Of a stretch of 59,055 nucleotides of DNA, positions 21,164 through 30,858 are shown in pieces. Where the stretch lies: positions 1 through 59,055 of the forward strand of contig CAJTVA010000005.1 of assembly GCA_910579585.1 (NCBI GenBank). Reading direction: 5' to 3'. A model generated the notes under the pieces. It did not search any database, had not been told where the DNA came from, and saw only the letters and a list, made by a program, of their open reading frames with translations. Within the stretch, counting starts at the first letter, position 1, and every line of letters begins with the position of its first letter. The position numbers were made by a program, and so were the translations under genes. Origin of the DNA: an uncultured Christensenella sp. (GTDB lineage Bacteria; Bacillota; Clostridia; Christensenellales; Borkfalkiaceae).

Positions 21164-23755
21164 TTAATTAAATAATTTTTCAAAATACGGGGTGGCAACT
21201 ATACGGATATTCGTTCGGCTTTCGGGCGACGAGATAAGGAACGCACAGCCGCGCTCGTTATGCACGATATTGTCCGCTTCGACGTCGTTTATCTGACCGG
21301 CTTTCTCGTAGAGCGCGCATAAATCGCTCATGTCGTTCGGCGAGAGCGGAAAGATAAGCGAGTATTGCGAAACGTTGATAATCGCCATAGATTTTCTCGC
21401 CGTTTCGGGCGTTCCCGCAAAATCTTTGATAGATTGCGTAATGACGATTTCCATACCGTTGTACTTGCGGATTCGCTTTGCGAGCTGATACATAAAGTCG
21501 AGCGCAACGGGGTATTTTTCGTCTATAAACAAATGCGCTTCGTCCACGACAACGACGATTTTTCTGTCCGCGCCGTTCTTCAAATTGTAGTCGCGGTTCT
21601 TGATAACTTCGTTTTCCAAGTATTTGAGAACCAAAAGCATTTGAGCGTTTGCAATCGAGCCGTTCTTGTTGGCGAGCAGTTTTTGGAAATCGAAACACAC
21701 GAAATTTTCGTCCGTCCGAAAATCCGATTTGCCGTTCCATAGGTTGGAATTGCGCCCGCCTTTTTTGAATTTGGCGATATAATTTTCCACGACTTTCAAA
21801 CAGTCCTTGTCGTAGTCGTCTTTTACGCCGCCGAGCTTTTCCGAGATAAGCGCGTAAAGGTCGTCGAACGTCGGATAGTCTTTCGGTTTGAGTTTATTAA
21901 GGTCCGTCGTAGGCGTTATGCCTTTGCGCTCGTAGGCTTCCACCGTGAGTTTGTTGAGTAGTTCCAAGCTGTCGGCGTTTATGCCGGCAAGGATAAGGCG
22001 GTAGAATTCTTCCAAGAATTGCAGGTGCGTAAAAAAGCTGTTGCGGGTGCCGTCGTCGTTCTCGTCGTCGAGAGCCGAGATAATCTGAAAGGGATTTAAC
22101 TTGCCGTGCTTGCTTGACGCGACGTCCAAAACTTTGCCGTGCAGATTTTTCGCAAGGTTCAAATATTCGCCTTCGGGATCAAGCACGAAGATTTTGGCGT
22201 TACAGGACGCAAGGTGCGTAAGGACCGTTTTCGCCGCATACGATTTGCCGCTGCCGCTCTTGCCGATAACCACCATATTCGAGTTGACGAATTCCGAGTT
22301 GCGTTTGAAAAAGTTTACGAACGCGGGCAGCTTGTTTTCACCGAGTAAAATCCCGTCGTCGTCCTCAATGGCGTTACTCACGAACGGAAAGCAGGCGGCG
22401 ATAGACGACGCTTGTATTCCGCGAGAGATCTTCACGCTGTCGTAGAACGAGAGTTCGCTCGTAAGATAAGCATCCTGTTGCCGTCCGAACATATCCGTAG
22501 CCGTAAAGCCGAGTTCGCGGATTTTGCGTTTTACGGCTTTCCGTGTTTCAGTCTTGCCTTTCTTGTCGTAGGCGGTAATGATAAACGTCGTATCGAATAA
22601 AACTTCGTTGTCGTTCTGTAACCGGACGAGCAAGCTGGACAGGGTTTCGACGTGCGTCGTCTTGTCGATAATCTTGCTTGCCTTGCCTTTGGCTTGCGTA
22701 GATAGTTCCATAATGGCGTTGTCGATGCGCTTTAACGCTTTGGATTTTTCAACGGGTTTGAGCTTCATAACGACTTTGGTATTCGGCAGGTCGAACAGTT
22801 CTTCGCCCCAAGCGTTCGGGACCTTTAAGGGATAGCCCGAAACGACGAAATGAGAAAGGGCGAATTCGTCCTGAACGGTATTCGTGAGCCGAAAGGCGAC
22901 CTCGTGCGGAATACCGAATTTACCTTCGGATTCCGCAACCGTTCCGCAGCGTTTTCCCGCCGTAAGGAATTCCGTGAGTTCGCTTTCTTCGAGTATGTTC
23001 GCTTCTATACTCCCCGAAATAAGGGTGCGCTTCATAACCGACAACGTGCTTGTAAGGCTTGCCTTGCTTTTATCCGTAACCGCAATATAGTAGGTGCTGT
23101 AATTGATTTCTTTTTCGCTGTTGAGCGTATCGACGAGCGACATTCGGTCTTCGATAACGTCTACTCTCGCAACGTATTCTTCATTCGTGAGCGAGCCGTT
23201 CTCTTGCGCGTCGGCAAGGGCGACAATCCTTTGTAAATCCGATTGCAGGTGTTTCGTCAGGTTCAACGGCTTTTCGAGTTTTACGATAGCCGCTTGCTGT
23301 CCTACGCCCACGCAGGTAAGCGCGTTCGTAAGCACTCCGTCGATTATGTAGTTTTGTTTGTTGCCGCCGAGCAGACGGAATTCGATAGGCTTTACTTCCA
23401 AAACTCCCGTATAGGAACCGTCCTTGTTCACGATTACGCCGCCGTCGATTTTCTCGTAAGGGGTTATGCTTTGAAAGTTTGCGGCATCCTTACCGTTTTC
23501 CGAATATCGCTTGCGGCTGAAAAGGTGCTTGCACATATTGAAAGCGCACTTATAAATTCTATCCTCGCCTACGGGCACGAACAGGGGTATGAACACGCTG
23601 GCAATGCCGAGCGCGATAAGGTATTTGTAGTTAAGGTTGCTTGAAACGGCGAGCGCGACGAGCGCAAGAGCGACCAAGCCCAAAATTATGTCCGCAACGC
23701 CGATGCCCTTATAAAAGCTCGTTTTTACTTTGGTGTTGCGCGGTATCAATCTCAT
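21164..23755 (-). CDS. virB4: PrgI-VirB4 fusion, conjugation ATPase
   Basis: An 863-aa type IV secretion ATPase. The first ~75 residues are PrgI-like: IPRNTKVKTSFYKGIGVADI followed by two membrane helices. A CagE/TrbE-like region follows, then the ATPase with Walker A VIGKSGSGKSYAAKT (about residues 497-511), FVLDPEGEY, and Walker B KIVVVVDEAHLFID, with the later VITQSIKDF arginine/Q-motif segment. PrgI and VirB4 are usually separate genes in Firmicutes ICEs; here they are one frame. It starts inside the VirB6-like stop (ATGA overlap) after AAGGAGG. Confidence 0.93.
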   Translation of the reverse strand: MRLIPRNTKVKTSFYKGIGVADIILGLVALALVALAVSSNLNYKYLIALGIASVFIPLFVPVGEDRIYKCAFNMCKHLFSRKRYSENGKDAANFQSITPYEKIDGGVIVNKDGSYTGVLEVKPIEFRLLGGNKQNYIIDGVLTNALTCVGVGQQAAIVKLEKPLNLTKHLQSDLQRIVALADAQENGSLTNEEYVARVDVIEDRMSLVDTLNSEKEINYSTYYIAVTDKSKASLTSTLSVMKRTLISGSIEANILEESELTEFLTAGKRCGTVAESEGKFGIPHEVAFRLTNTVQDEFALSHFVVSGYPLKVPNAWGEELFDLPNTKVVMKLKPVEKSKALKRIDNAIMELSTQAKGKASKIIDKTTHVETLSSLLVRLQNDNEVLFDTTFIITAYDKKGKTETRKAVKRKIRELGFTATDMFGRQQDAYLTSELSFYDSVKISRGIQASSIAACFPFVSNAIEDDDGILLGENKLPAFVNFFKRNSEFVNSNMVVIGKSGSGKSYAAKTVLTHLASCNAKIFVLDPEGEYLNLAKNLHGKVLDVASSKHGKLNPFQIISALDDENDDGTRNSFFTHLQFLEEFYRLILAGINADSLELLNKLTVEAYERKGITPTTDLNKLKPKDYPTFDDLYALISEKLGGVKDDYDKDCLKVVENYIAKFKKGGRNSNLWNGKSDFRTDENFVCFDFQKLLANKNGSIANAQMLLVLKYLENEVIKNRDYNLKNGADRKIVVVVDEAHLFIDEKYPVALDFMYQLAKRIRKYNGMEIVITQSIKDFAGTPETARKSMAIINVSQYSLIFPLSPNDMSDLCALYEKAGQINDVEADNIVHNERGCAFLISSPESRTNIRIVATPYFEKLFN

Positions 23756-25497
23756 TCTTTCTTGTCCTCCTTAACGGATTTTTTCGCCGCTTCTTTGAGC
23801 GGTCTTTTCACGTCGGCGTGATTGACTACGGACGTGCCTTTAAGTACGTTCCGAACACGGGGACCGAAGTTCTTGCCGGCAACGATAACGCCGCCTTGTA
23901 TCATATCTTTCAGTATTCCCGCAGGTAAGGTCGCAAGCCTTGTCGCGCCCTTGACTACCGAACCGAACGTAACGCCCGATTTCTTCGCAACTTCCGCAAC
24001 TTCGTCGGGTTGTTCGGCAGGCTTCGCCGTTTGTTCTTCGTCCGAGCCTTCGGCGGGTTTCATATCCGCGCTTGCCGCTTCGGTAACGATAGCGTCCGTT
24101 TCAGAACTTGTCGCTGCCGTCGCTTCCGCATCGCCGCTTGCCGAGCCGTTGTCGGCAGTAGGATTTGCGGTTGCGTCGCTTGTCGAGCCGCCGTCTTGCT
24201 TTGCCGTATCGGTAACGTTTGTTCCGTTGTCCGAGTTCGGCTTGCCCGAATTATCGCCGCCGTCCGAGCCTTCGCCGTTGCCGCCGTTTCCACCGTTGCC
24301 GTCGGGCGGATCGTCGTCATCGTCGCTGTCGATTACGGGGCGTTGGTTGCGCTGTGAATGGATAGTAGCCGACAAGCTCTCCGAGAACGTGGCGCGATGG
24401 TGTCTGTTTGTCAGAAAGTCCGTACCGCCGATAATCATTCCCGTAGCTCCCGCCGCAACGTGTCCGACGCTTCTCATCATGTGCATACCCGTAGAGATAT
24501 TGCCGAGCATTTGCTGTGCTTCCTGTGCGCCGGCGTTCGAGCCAGTGAGCTGCGCTATAACCATATTCGCTTTGGTAATCGCAAACGCGCCGCCCAAGAC
24601 GAATAAGAGTTGCACTACGCCGTCCTTAAAGGCGTTCCCGAAAAACGAGATATTCGCAACTTGCGGCACGATAAGGAAAAAGATATTCATTGAAAGAATA
24701 ATGCCGTATGCGCCCAAGATTTTCGAGATAAGCATTTCGCGCCATATCTTAAAGCGACCGCCGTCGTCGAGCGGGATTGTGGAAACGGACGCAGGCGAAA
24801 CGATATAGAGAAGAATAATATCGAAAATCCTTTGCACGAACATAATCGCCGAGATAACGAACATTATGAGAATTACGAGTCCGCCCGCAATGCCGACAAA
24901 AAAGTTCATATCTCCGAGATTGTAGTAGTCTTTTACAACCGATAAACTGTTGTAATCGAGCTGCCCCGTAATGAACATTCTCTCTATTTCCGCACGGCGT
25001 CCGGCAGGTCCTATGTAGGCGTCGTAACCGCTTGTAACGAGTATCTGACCGCCGATTGTCGAGTTCGTGTTGCCGTCGAGCATTGCGCCCGTCATACTGC
25101 CGTGAATGGCACTCATTACGACGTTCGTAAGCATAATTCCCGCAATGAGCAAAAAGGGAATGAGCAGGAAAATGACGAAGCTCTGCAATGCTTTTACGAG
25201 TATTTGTCCTTTCGTTTTCTTGTGCTGGGGATCGGCGGATTCGCTCTTTAATATGGCGATTATCACGAACACGAACAGTAGGATAACTCCGACCAAAAAC
25301 ACGCCGAGAAAGGCGTTTCGTATTTGCGGCGAAAGTATGAAATGGGATAGCAAATCCGTTTGTTTGCCGCCGACCGTTACCGTTTCAATTCCCGCCAATT
25401 TGCAGAAAACGTCGCGGATAAAATCGAGCAAATAACAAATGGATTTTTGCAGAATATACATTAGGTCATAGAACCAACCGAATAACCAATCGCCCAT
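23752..25497 (-). CDS. VirB6/TrbL-like membrane protein
   Basis: A 581-aa polytopic membrane protein that would form the inner-membrane channel of the transfer apparatus. Residues 1-330 hold about six hydrophobic segments (around 55-80, 95-125, 200-240, 265-300) in the order seen in Firmicutes TrbL/VirB6-like proteins. Residues about 385-510 are a low-complexity Gly/Asn/Asp/Ser/Ala tail starting SDDDDDPPDGNGGNGGNGEG, followed by a short basic C-terminus. It is 8 nt after the VirB2-like gene and overlaps virB4. Confidence 0.78.
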   Translation of the reverse strand: MGDWLFGWFYDLMYILQKSICYLLDFIRDVFCKLAGIETVTVGGKQTDLLSHFILSPQIRNAFLGVFLVGVILLFVFVIIAILKSESADPQHKKTKGQILVKALQSFVIFLLIPFLLIAGIMLTNVVMSAIHGSMTGAMLDGNTNSTIGGQILVTSGYDAYIGPAGRRAEIERMFITGQLDYNSLSVVKDYYNLGDMNFFVGIAGGLVILIMFVISAIMFVQRIFDIILLYIVSPASVSTIPLDDGGRFKIWREMLISKILGAYGIILSMNIFFLIVPQVANISFFGNAFKDGVVQLLFVLGGAFAITKANMVIAQLTGSNAGAQEAQQMLGNISTGMHMMRSVGHVAAGATGMIIGGTDFLTNRHHRATFSESLSATIHSQRNQRPVIDSDDDDDPPDGNGGNGGNGEGSDGGDNSGKPNSDNGTNVTDTAKQDGGSTSDATANPTADNGSASGDAEATAATSSETDAIVTEAASADMKPAEGSDEEQTAKPAEQPDEVAEVAKKSGVTFGSVVKGATRLATLPAGILKDMIQGGVIVAGKNFGPRVRNVLKGTSVVNHADVKRPLKEAAKKSVKEDKKE

Positions 25498-25505
25498 GCG
25501 TTACC

Positions 25506-25811
25506 TCACGCTATCTGCGATTGTACCCACTCTTGCAAGATAGGCATTGCAATCTTTAAGGCAACTATGAGTATGAAGATTATGAGAAATCCGATTATCG
25601 CGCCGATTAAATCTTTCTTTGCTTTTTCGCGGCTGTTCTGTTCGTCGGCTTTGGAAATCTTAATCCCCAAGAACACGCAATATATGGTCCCTACCGCCCC
25701 AACAATTGCAATGCACGGCCATAACAGCGCATTGAGAACTTCGAGTACGGGCGCGATAATAGGGGCAAAATCTACGCCTTTTGCGGCAAGCATCGTATTA
25801 AAAATATTCAA
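25506..25811 (-). CDS. VirB2/TrbC-like small membrane (pilin-type) protein
   Basis: A 101-aa protein with two hydrophobic helices (about 17-50 and 68-92) joined by a short basic loop, LGIKISKADEQNSREKAKKDLIGAII. This is the layout of VirB2/TrbC-like and Mbov_0395-type pilin-like conjugation proteins. It directly precedes the VirB6-like and VirB4 genes. CGGAGG precedes the ATG. A cluster of hairpins separates it from the giant surface-protein gene upstream. Confidence 0.75.
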   Translation of the reverse strand: MNIFNTMLAAKGVDFAPIIAPVLEVLNALLWPCIAIVGAVGTIYCVFLGIKISKADEQNSREKAKKDLIGAIIGFLIIFILIVALKIAMPILQEWVQSQIA

Positions 25812-25840
25812 TTTTATACCTCCGATTTTTTATAAAACAA

Positions 25841-25926
25841 GAACGCGAAAGGCGTTCTTCGCAGGGCAAAACGGGTATCCCGTTTCTGCCAAGATTGCGA
25901 GCGGGACGCGAAAGTGAGTCCCGCTC
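25841..25926 (-). terminator. Three hairpins between giant surface gene and T4SS genes
   Basis: In transcription order: GAGCGGGAC/GTCCCGCTC (25918-25926 with 25899-25907), GGCAGAAACGGG/CCCGTTTTGCC (around 25865-25890) and GAACGC/GCGTTC (25852-25857 with 25841-25846) followed by TTGTTTTAT. The last looks like a terminator or attenuator. It would lower read-through from the surface-protein gene into the VirB2-VirB6-VirB4 genes, or stabilise the upstream message. Confidence 0.6.
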
Positions 25927-25943
25927 TTATCCTGTTCAAAAAT

Positions 25944-28900
25944 TTAGTCCTTTTTCGGCTTTTTAGAATCAGTTTTCTTTGCCTTAATCTTTCCGAAAAT
26001 TCCTTTCTTTCGCATAACGAGAATTGCGGCAACACCGCCTACGAGAACGACAATTCCAATCACGATAAGCGCGACTGCACCGCCGTTGAGAACGTGTTTG
26101 AGCGTAAAGCTGTATTCGGTCTGATTGCCCGCTTCGTCGGTTACTACGACGCGGTATTCGCCGTATTCTTTAAGCTCGCTTCCGAGTTCATAAGGGGTAA
26201 GCTCGCCGTCCTTAAAGACTTCAACCGTTGCCTGTTCGGAAAGGTTGTCGAGCGTTACTGCCTTGCCCGAAACGCCGCCGTCTTTCACGCCTATAAGTTC
26301 GAGCGTGGGCGCTATGTTGTCGAGTTCGAGAACGAACGAATAGGTCTTACCTTCGGCTTCCGCCGTAACGGTATATGCGCCGCTTTCGGTAAAGTTCAGT
26401 CGGTTGCCTTCAAACAAAATTTCTTCGCCGTCGCGTTCGATTTTAAGCACGGAAACACTTTCGCCGAGCGTGTAATCGAGCGTCGTTTTCACGCCTTTTA
26501 CAATGGTAAAGCCGAGCGTTTTTTCGTTGCCGTAAGCGTCCTTCATAAGCACTTTATACGAGCCTTCGGCTTCGAGCGGCTGCCCAAATTCGTAGTCAAT
26601 TACCTGATTGTCTTTCATTACGGTAACGGTCAGTTTTTCGCCGTTTACGATCTGCACGTTTTCGCTTGCAATCAAGCCGTTGCCGATGTTCGCCGAGTAC
26701 GAAACGCTCTTGTCAATGGTAAAGGAAAAGGTTGTCGAGTTGCCGAAATCGTCGGAAAGACGGAACGTGTAAAAGCCTTCTTCCGAGAGAACGTCCCCAA
26801 ACGAATAAGCGTAAGGTTCGCTGTTTTTCGTAACCGAAACGAAAAGGGTTTCGCCGCTGAATACGGCAACGTTTTCGTTGGTTACTTCGACGTTCCGAGT
26901 AGGTATTGCGCCTACTTCGACGCTGTAATTCACCGTCTTGTCAATCGTAAAAGTTTTCGTTTTTTGCGTTCCCAAGTCGTTCGTTGCGGTTACGGTATAA
27001 ACGCCTTCGGCGGAAAGAATTGCGCCGTTTTCAAGCGTTACGGGTTCGCCGCCGTTCAAGGAATAAACCACGCATTCAACGTCGTTTGACGTCCAAGAAA
27101 CGGTTACGTTCTTATTCGTAGTCAAGCCGTCCAGAACGGTCAAATCGAACGTCGGCGCAAGCGTGTTCATAACGAACGAATAGTCGATAAAGTTTTCTTC
27201 GTCGGTCAGGCGGATAAGACGGATAACATATATTCCGCTGTTTTCGTCGCTTGCCGTAAAGATAATTTCGCCGCTTCTGTCGGTCTTCAATGCTTGTCCG
27301 TCTTTGGTAATCACGGCATAGTATTTTTCACTGTCGAACGTAAAGGTAACGTCGGATTTGGTCTTGCCGCCGTTTTCCACTCCCTTAAATTCGCCGTAAG
27401 GCAACGCCTTATTGAACGTGTATTCTTTCGAGATAACGCGCCCGAAGTTGTCGCGTAAGAGAACGGTGTATGTTCCCGCGCGGTCAAACGTATAGGAAAG
27501 CGTATCGGTGGAAACGCCGTCAATGAGTTTTCCGTCCTTGCGGATTTCAAGCGAAACGAGCGTATCGAAACGTTGTTCGAGCGTGATTGTCAGGCTAAAT
27601 GCGGTGTCGTCCGAGTTGTTCTTAAAGTCAATCGTTGCGGGGTTGCCGATAATGTAAACGGTAAACGAATAGCCGTTGCCGAGCCTGTCGTAAACGGTAA
27701 GCAGATATTCGCCGCCGACTGTCAAGCAAGGCAGCTCGTCGCCGTAGGTGTAACAACTCTTTTTACCGCCGTTTTCAACCGTAAGCACGGACCACTTATC
27801 CGCATCGACGATTTCGTTCACGTTAAAGCTCTCGTAATAGAACGCCGCGCCGCCCGTAAGATTTTGTTTTGCAATCACGAGTTCGGTAGGTTCGCTGTTG
27901 CCGATAATCGTCGCCGTTACTTTGAGTTCGGGGGCAAGCGTGTCCATAAATCCGTAGAATACGGTTTCATTGCCCGCTTCGTCGCGTTCGGTCAGTTTGT
28001 AAAGTCCGCCTACGGAAATTTGCTTATCGAACGCAATTCCGTATTCGATTTTTACGCTTTCGCCGTTACCGCCGACAAGCTGCGCGAACAGTTCCGAGCC
28101 GTCCGCTTTATCGAAAATAAAGCCGTTGAGAACGGGCGCCGTCGTGCCGTCCGGCGCGGTAAATACGTTGTCGGTCATGCTGTCCGCAGGTTCACCGTAA
28201 ACGTTGTCGCCGTCGAGCGAATAATAGTTCACGGCTGATACGTTCGCTTTCGCATAAAAGGCGATTACTTCGTCCAATACGGCGCGGTCAAAATAATACA
28301 AAAGGCTGTCGGGATTCGCTTTGGATTTGTAGAGCCAATATTCGCCCGTGCGGATTTCGCCGCCGTCCGCAACCAAGTGATGCTGCGTAAAGTCTTTCAC
28401 GTCGTTGAGTACGAGAACGGTAACGCTCTTATCGAATTCCTTATCGCAGGCGAAGGCAAGGGCTTCGTCATAATCGGCGAAAGAATAGTCCGAGCCGTCA
28501 ATGCCAACAACGTACCATTTGGAAATAAGCTGCTGCGAATTCGTCAATTTGCCGGCGTTGTATGCGGGGGCTGCGGTGTCGATAGTTACGGTATAGTTTT
28601 TCGTGTTGCCCGCAAAATCCGTCAGAACGAAATCATATCGAGCGTCGTCCGAAAGTACGCTGTTTTTCGTGTAAGGCATACCGTTTACGGTTGCGGTAAT
28701 GTCGCCGTCCCACGAGAAAAACACGCTTTTGTTCGTGATAGTTCCGCTCTGTACGGGCTGATTGTTCGCATAGATTTGTCCCGTAGGCGCAACCGTGTCG
28801 ATATGAGCGGTAAACGTGCTTTTGTTGCCCGCAAGGTCAGTCAATACGACGTGATAAGTCCCGTCTGCCGTCAAGGTCTTTCCGCTCGTATATGCGGCAT

Positions 28901-30842
28901 ATTCGCCGCCGTTATAAGAGTATGTAGCCGTTACTCCCGCTTCGGTAATATTGAACGAAAGGGGCTTATTCGTGTAACCACTGTTGGGTAACGTTGCACC
29001 GTTCGCTTTCCATACGCCGACAGGTGCGAGCTTGTCGATAAACACGGTAAAACGGCTTACGTTTCCCGCTCTGTCGTTGAGCGTGAGAATATATTTCGTT
29101 TCCGTGCCGCTTGCCGTAGTCAAGGCCTTACCGCTGCCGCTTGCATAGGTAATGTGTTCGTTCAGATTGATGTTTCCCTCCGAGCTTACCGTTGCGCCAG
29201 TATTGCCGCTGTTCGTGATAACGGAATCGTCGTTGAAACGGACGGTCTTATCCGAGTTAAAATGCAGCGTACTCCCCGACGAATAAGTCTTCCCGTCAAT
29301 GGTAATCGTGGGCTTATTGCGGACGATATGATAGGTAAAGTTGCTCGTAATTCCCGTCGCGCTCGTAAGCGAAATCGCGTAATTGCTGCCCGAATATGCG
29401 CTGCCTATCGTGATATTCGTGTCAAGCGCGTAATTGCTCGTTACCTTGCCCGAAGACGTGTCGCACGATATTCTCAACTTGTCGTTAGGGTTCAAATAAA
29501 TGTCGGTATCGAACGTTCCCGCGCCCGTAACCGTCTTGCTATATACAAGTTCGTCGTTACGATAAATTTCCACGAGCGGGGCTTGCGTTTCGAGATAAAC
29601 GCTTGTTATCGCCGATTGATTGCCGCAGCGGTCAACCGTGTAGAAATAATACCAACCGTCGCCCGAATTTGCGGGGATTACCGTTCCCGAAGAATACGAC
29701 TGATAAGTTCCGCTCACGGGTGTCTTGTAGTAAATGTTCGCCACGCCGCTGCCGTTGTCGGTTGCAGAATACGAAAACGCTTTCGAGATATATGCGCCGC
29801 TCACAACGCTCGTTCCGTTTGAGTACACTCTGCCCGTAGGCGCGGTGTTGTCATAGTAGAACGAGTATTCGGGGCTTCTATGTCCCATAGTATCTTCCGC
29901 ATAAACGTAGTACCAACCGTTCGTCGTTCCGCTCGTATAGGTGTTACCCGTCGTGTAACTATAATTGCTACTTGTAGGCGTCTTGTAATAGAGCCTGTTA
30001 TGGTTCCTGTCGGACGCCGTAAAGGTAACGCGCTCATTCTTGTAGGCGCCGTTTGCTATCGTGCTTCCGCTGGAATAACCGCGCATAGTAAGCGACGGCG
30101 AAGTTGTATCGACAACGAGAGTTCCCGTCATTGTAGAAGTTGACTCATAGTAAACGTTCGGAAAGAAAATCAAAATCGTACCTACTTTCTTTCCCCAATA
30201 ATACGAGCGACTGATTTTAACGGTATATGTGTCATCGCTCAACGAAATAAAATTCGTTCCGAATTCGGTAGGATTGAAAAGCCGTAACGAACTGTTTTTA
30301 CTTGTTGTAGTCGTCGTTTTGCCGTTGACGTTCACTACCTTTTTATAGTAGGTAGTCGTTACGTCGTTGCCGTTCGAGTCCTTGCCCGTTTCGTTGTATG
30401 TAGAACCCGTATAGGTTGCTTGCCATTTAACCGTGCTTCCGCTTAAAATTTGAAACTTGTAAGACCTATCGAAATAAGTCATGTATTTTTCCGACGGAAA
30501 ATACAATGCAGCGGCGTTCGCAAAATCCACGCATATCGTAGAGCTGTCCGATTTGATATAATTCGTGGATAACGAATTTCCGTTGTTGGTCGTGCCGTAG
30601 ATTTTAATTCCCGTATTTCTTGTAAAATCTTCACTGTAATTCGTAGGTGTGGGATTAGGGTTGCCGGAATAAGACGACCACGAATGATAATGGTGTTCAT
30701 TGCCCGTAAACGTCTGAATTCCCGTGTTGCTTGCGGCGTGCGCCGTCGTTCCCGTTCCCGTGAAAATCAATGCTATTCCGCAGGATAACAGTACGGCGAG
30801 AAACAGTACCGAAAGACAGATTTTCTTTTTTACCTTCGACAA
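25944..30842 (-). CDS. Giant repeat surface protein in the conjugation operon
   Basis: A 1632-aa exported protein. A signal peptide (basic start, hydrophobic core, cut near TTAHAASN) is followed by about 250 residues of unknown fold and then many Ig-like or fibronectin-like repeats of 60-90 residues. Each repeat ends in a motif of the type DTxAPTG or DKTVxYSV plus Y-x-F-x-x-x-D. The C-terminus has one membrane helix (GAVALIVIGIVVLVGGVAAILVM) and a Lys-rich tail; no LPxTG is present. It probably stands on the cell surface as a stalk or adhesin, perhaps for mating contact. The start is TTG 30842 with GGAGG 7 nt upstream. It lies 16 nt after the coupling-protein gene. Confidence 0.85.
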   Translation of the reverse strand: MSKVKKKICLSVLFLAVLLSCGIALIFTGTGTTAHAASNTGIQTFTGNEHHYHSWSSYSGNPNPTPTNYSEDFTRNTGIKIYGTTNNGNSLSTNYIKSDSSTICVDFANAAALYFPSEKYMTYFDRSYKFQILSGSTVKWQATYTGSTYNETGKDSNGNDVTTTYYKKVVNVNGKTTTTTSKNSSLRLFNPTEFGTNFISLSDDTYTVKISRSYYWGKKVGTILIFFPNVYYESTSTMTGTLVVDTTSPSLTMRGYSSGSTIANGAYKNERVTFTASDRNHNRLYYKTPTSSNYSYTTGNTYTSGTTNGWYYVYAEDTMGHRSPEYSFYYDNTAPTGRVYSNGTSVVSGAYISKAFSYSATDNGSGVANIYYKTPVSGTYQSYSSGTVIPANSGDGWYYFYTVDRCGNQSAITSVYLETQAPLVEIYRNDELVYSKTVTGAGTFDTDIYLNPNDKLRISCDTSSGKVTSNYALDTNITIGSAYSGSNYAISLTSATGITSNFTYHIVRNKPTITIDGKTYSSGSTLHFNSDKTVRFNDDSVITNSGNTGATVSSEGNINLNEHITYASGSGKALTTASGTETKYILTLNDRAGNVSRFTVFIDKLAPVGVWKANGATLPNSGYTNKPLSFNITEAGVTATYSYNGGEYAAYTSGKTLTADGTYHVVLTDLAGNKSTFTAHIDTVAPTGQIYANNQPVQSGTITNKSVFFSWDGDITATVNGMPYTKNSVLSDDARYDFVLTDFAGNTKNYTVTIDTAAPAYNAGKLTNSQQLISKWYVVGIDGSDYSFADYDEALAFACDKEFDKSVTVLVLNDVKDFTQHHLVADGGEIRTGEYWLYKSKANPDSLLYYFDRAVLDEVIAFYAKANVSAVNYYSLDGDNVYGEPADSMTDNVFTAPDGTTAPVLNGFIFDKADGSELFAQLVGGNGESVKIEYGIAFDKQISVGGLYKLTERDEAGNETVFYGFMDTLAPELKVTATIIGNSEPTELVIAKQNLTGGAAFYYESFNVNEIVDADKWSVLTVENGGKKSCYTYGDELPCLTVGGEYLLTVYDRLGNGYSFTVYIIGNPATIDFKNNSDDTAFSLTITLEQRFDTLVSLEIRKDGKLIDGVSTDTLSYTFDRAGTYTVLLRDNFGRVISKEYTFNKALPYGEFKGVENGGKTKSDVTFTFDSEKYYAVITKDGQALKTDRSGEIIFTASDENSGIYVIRLIRLTDEENFIDYSFVMNTLAPTFDLTVLDGLTTNKNVTVSWTSNDVECVVYSLNGGEPVTLENGAILSAEGVYTVTATNDLGTQKTKTFTIDKTVNYSVEVGAIPTRNVEVTNENVAVFSGETLFVSVTKNSEPYAYSFGDVLSEEGFYTFRLSDDFGNSTTFSFTIDKSVSYSANIGNGLIASENVQIVNGEKLTVTVMKDNQVIDYEFGQPLEAEGSYKVLMKDAYGNEKTLGFTIVKGVKTTLDYTLGESVSVLKIERDGEEILFEGNRLNFTESGAYTVTAEAEGKTYSFVLELDNIAPTLELIGVKDGGVSGKAVTLDNLSEQATVEVFKDGELTPYELGSELKEYGEYRVVVTDEAGNQTEYSFTLKHVLNGGAVALIVIGIVVLVGGVAAILVMRKKGIFGKIKAKKTDSKKPKKD

Positions 30843-30858
30843 AATAATGCCTCCTAAA

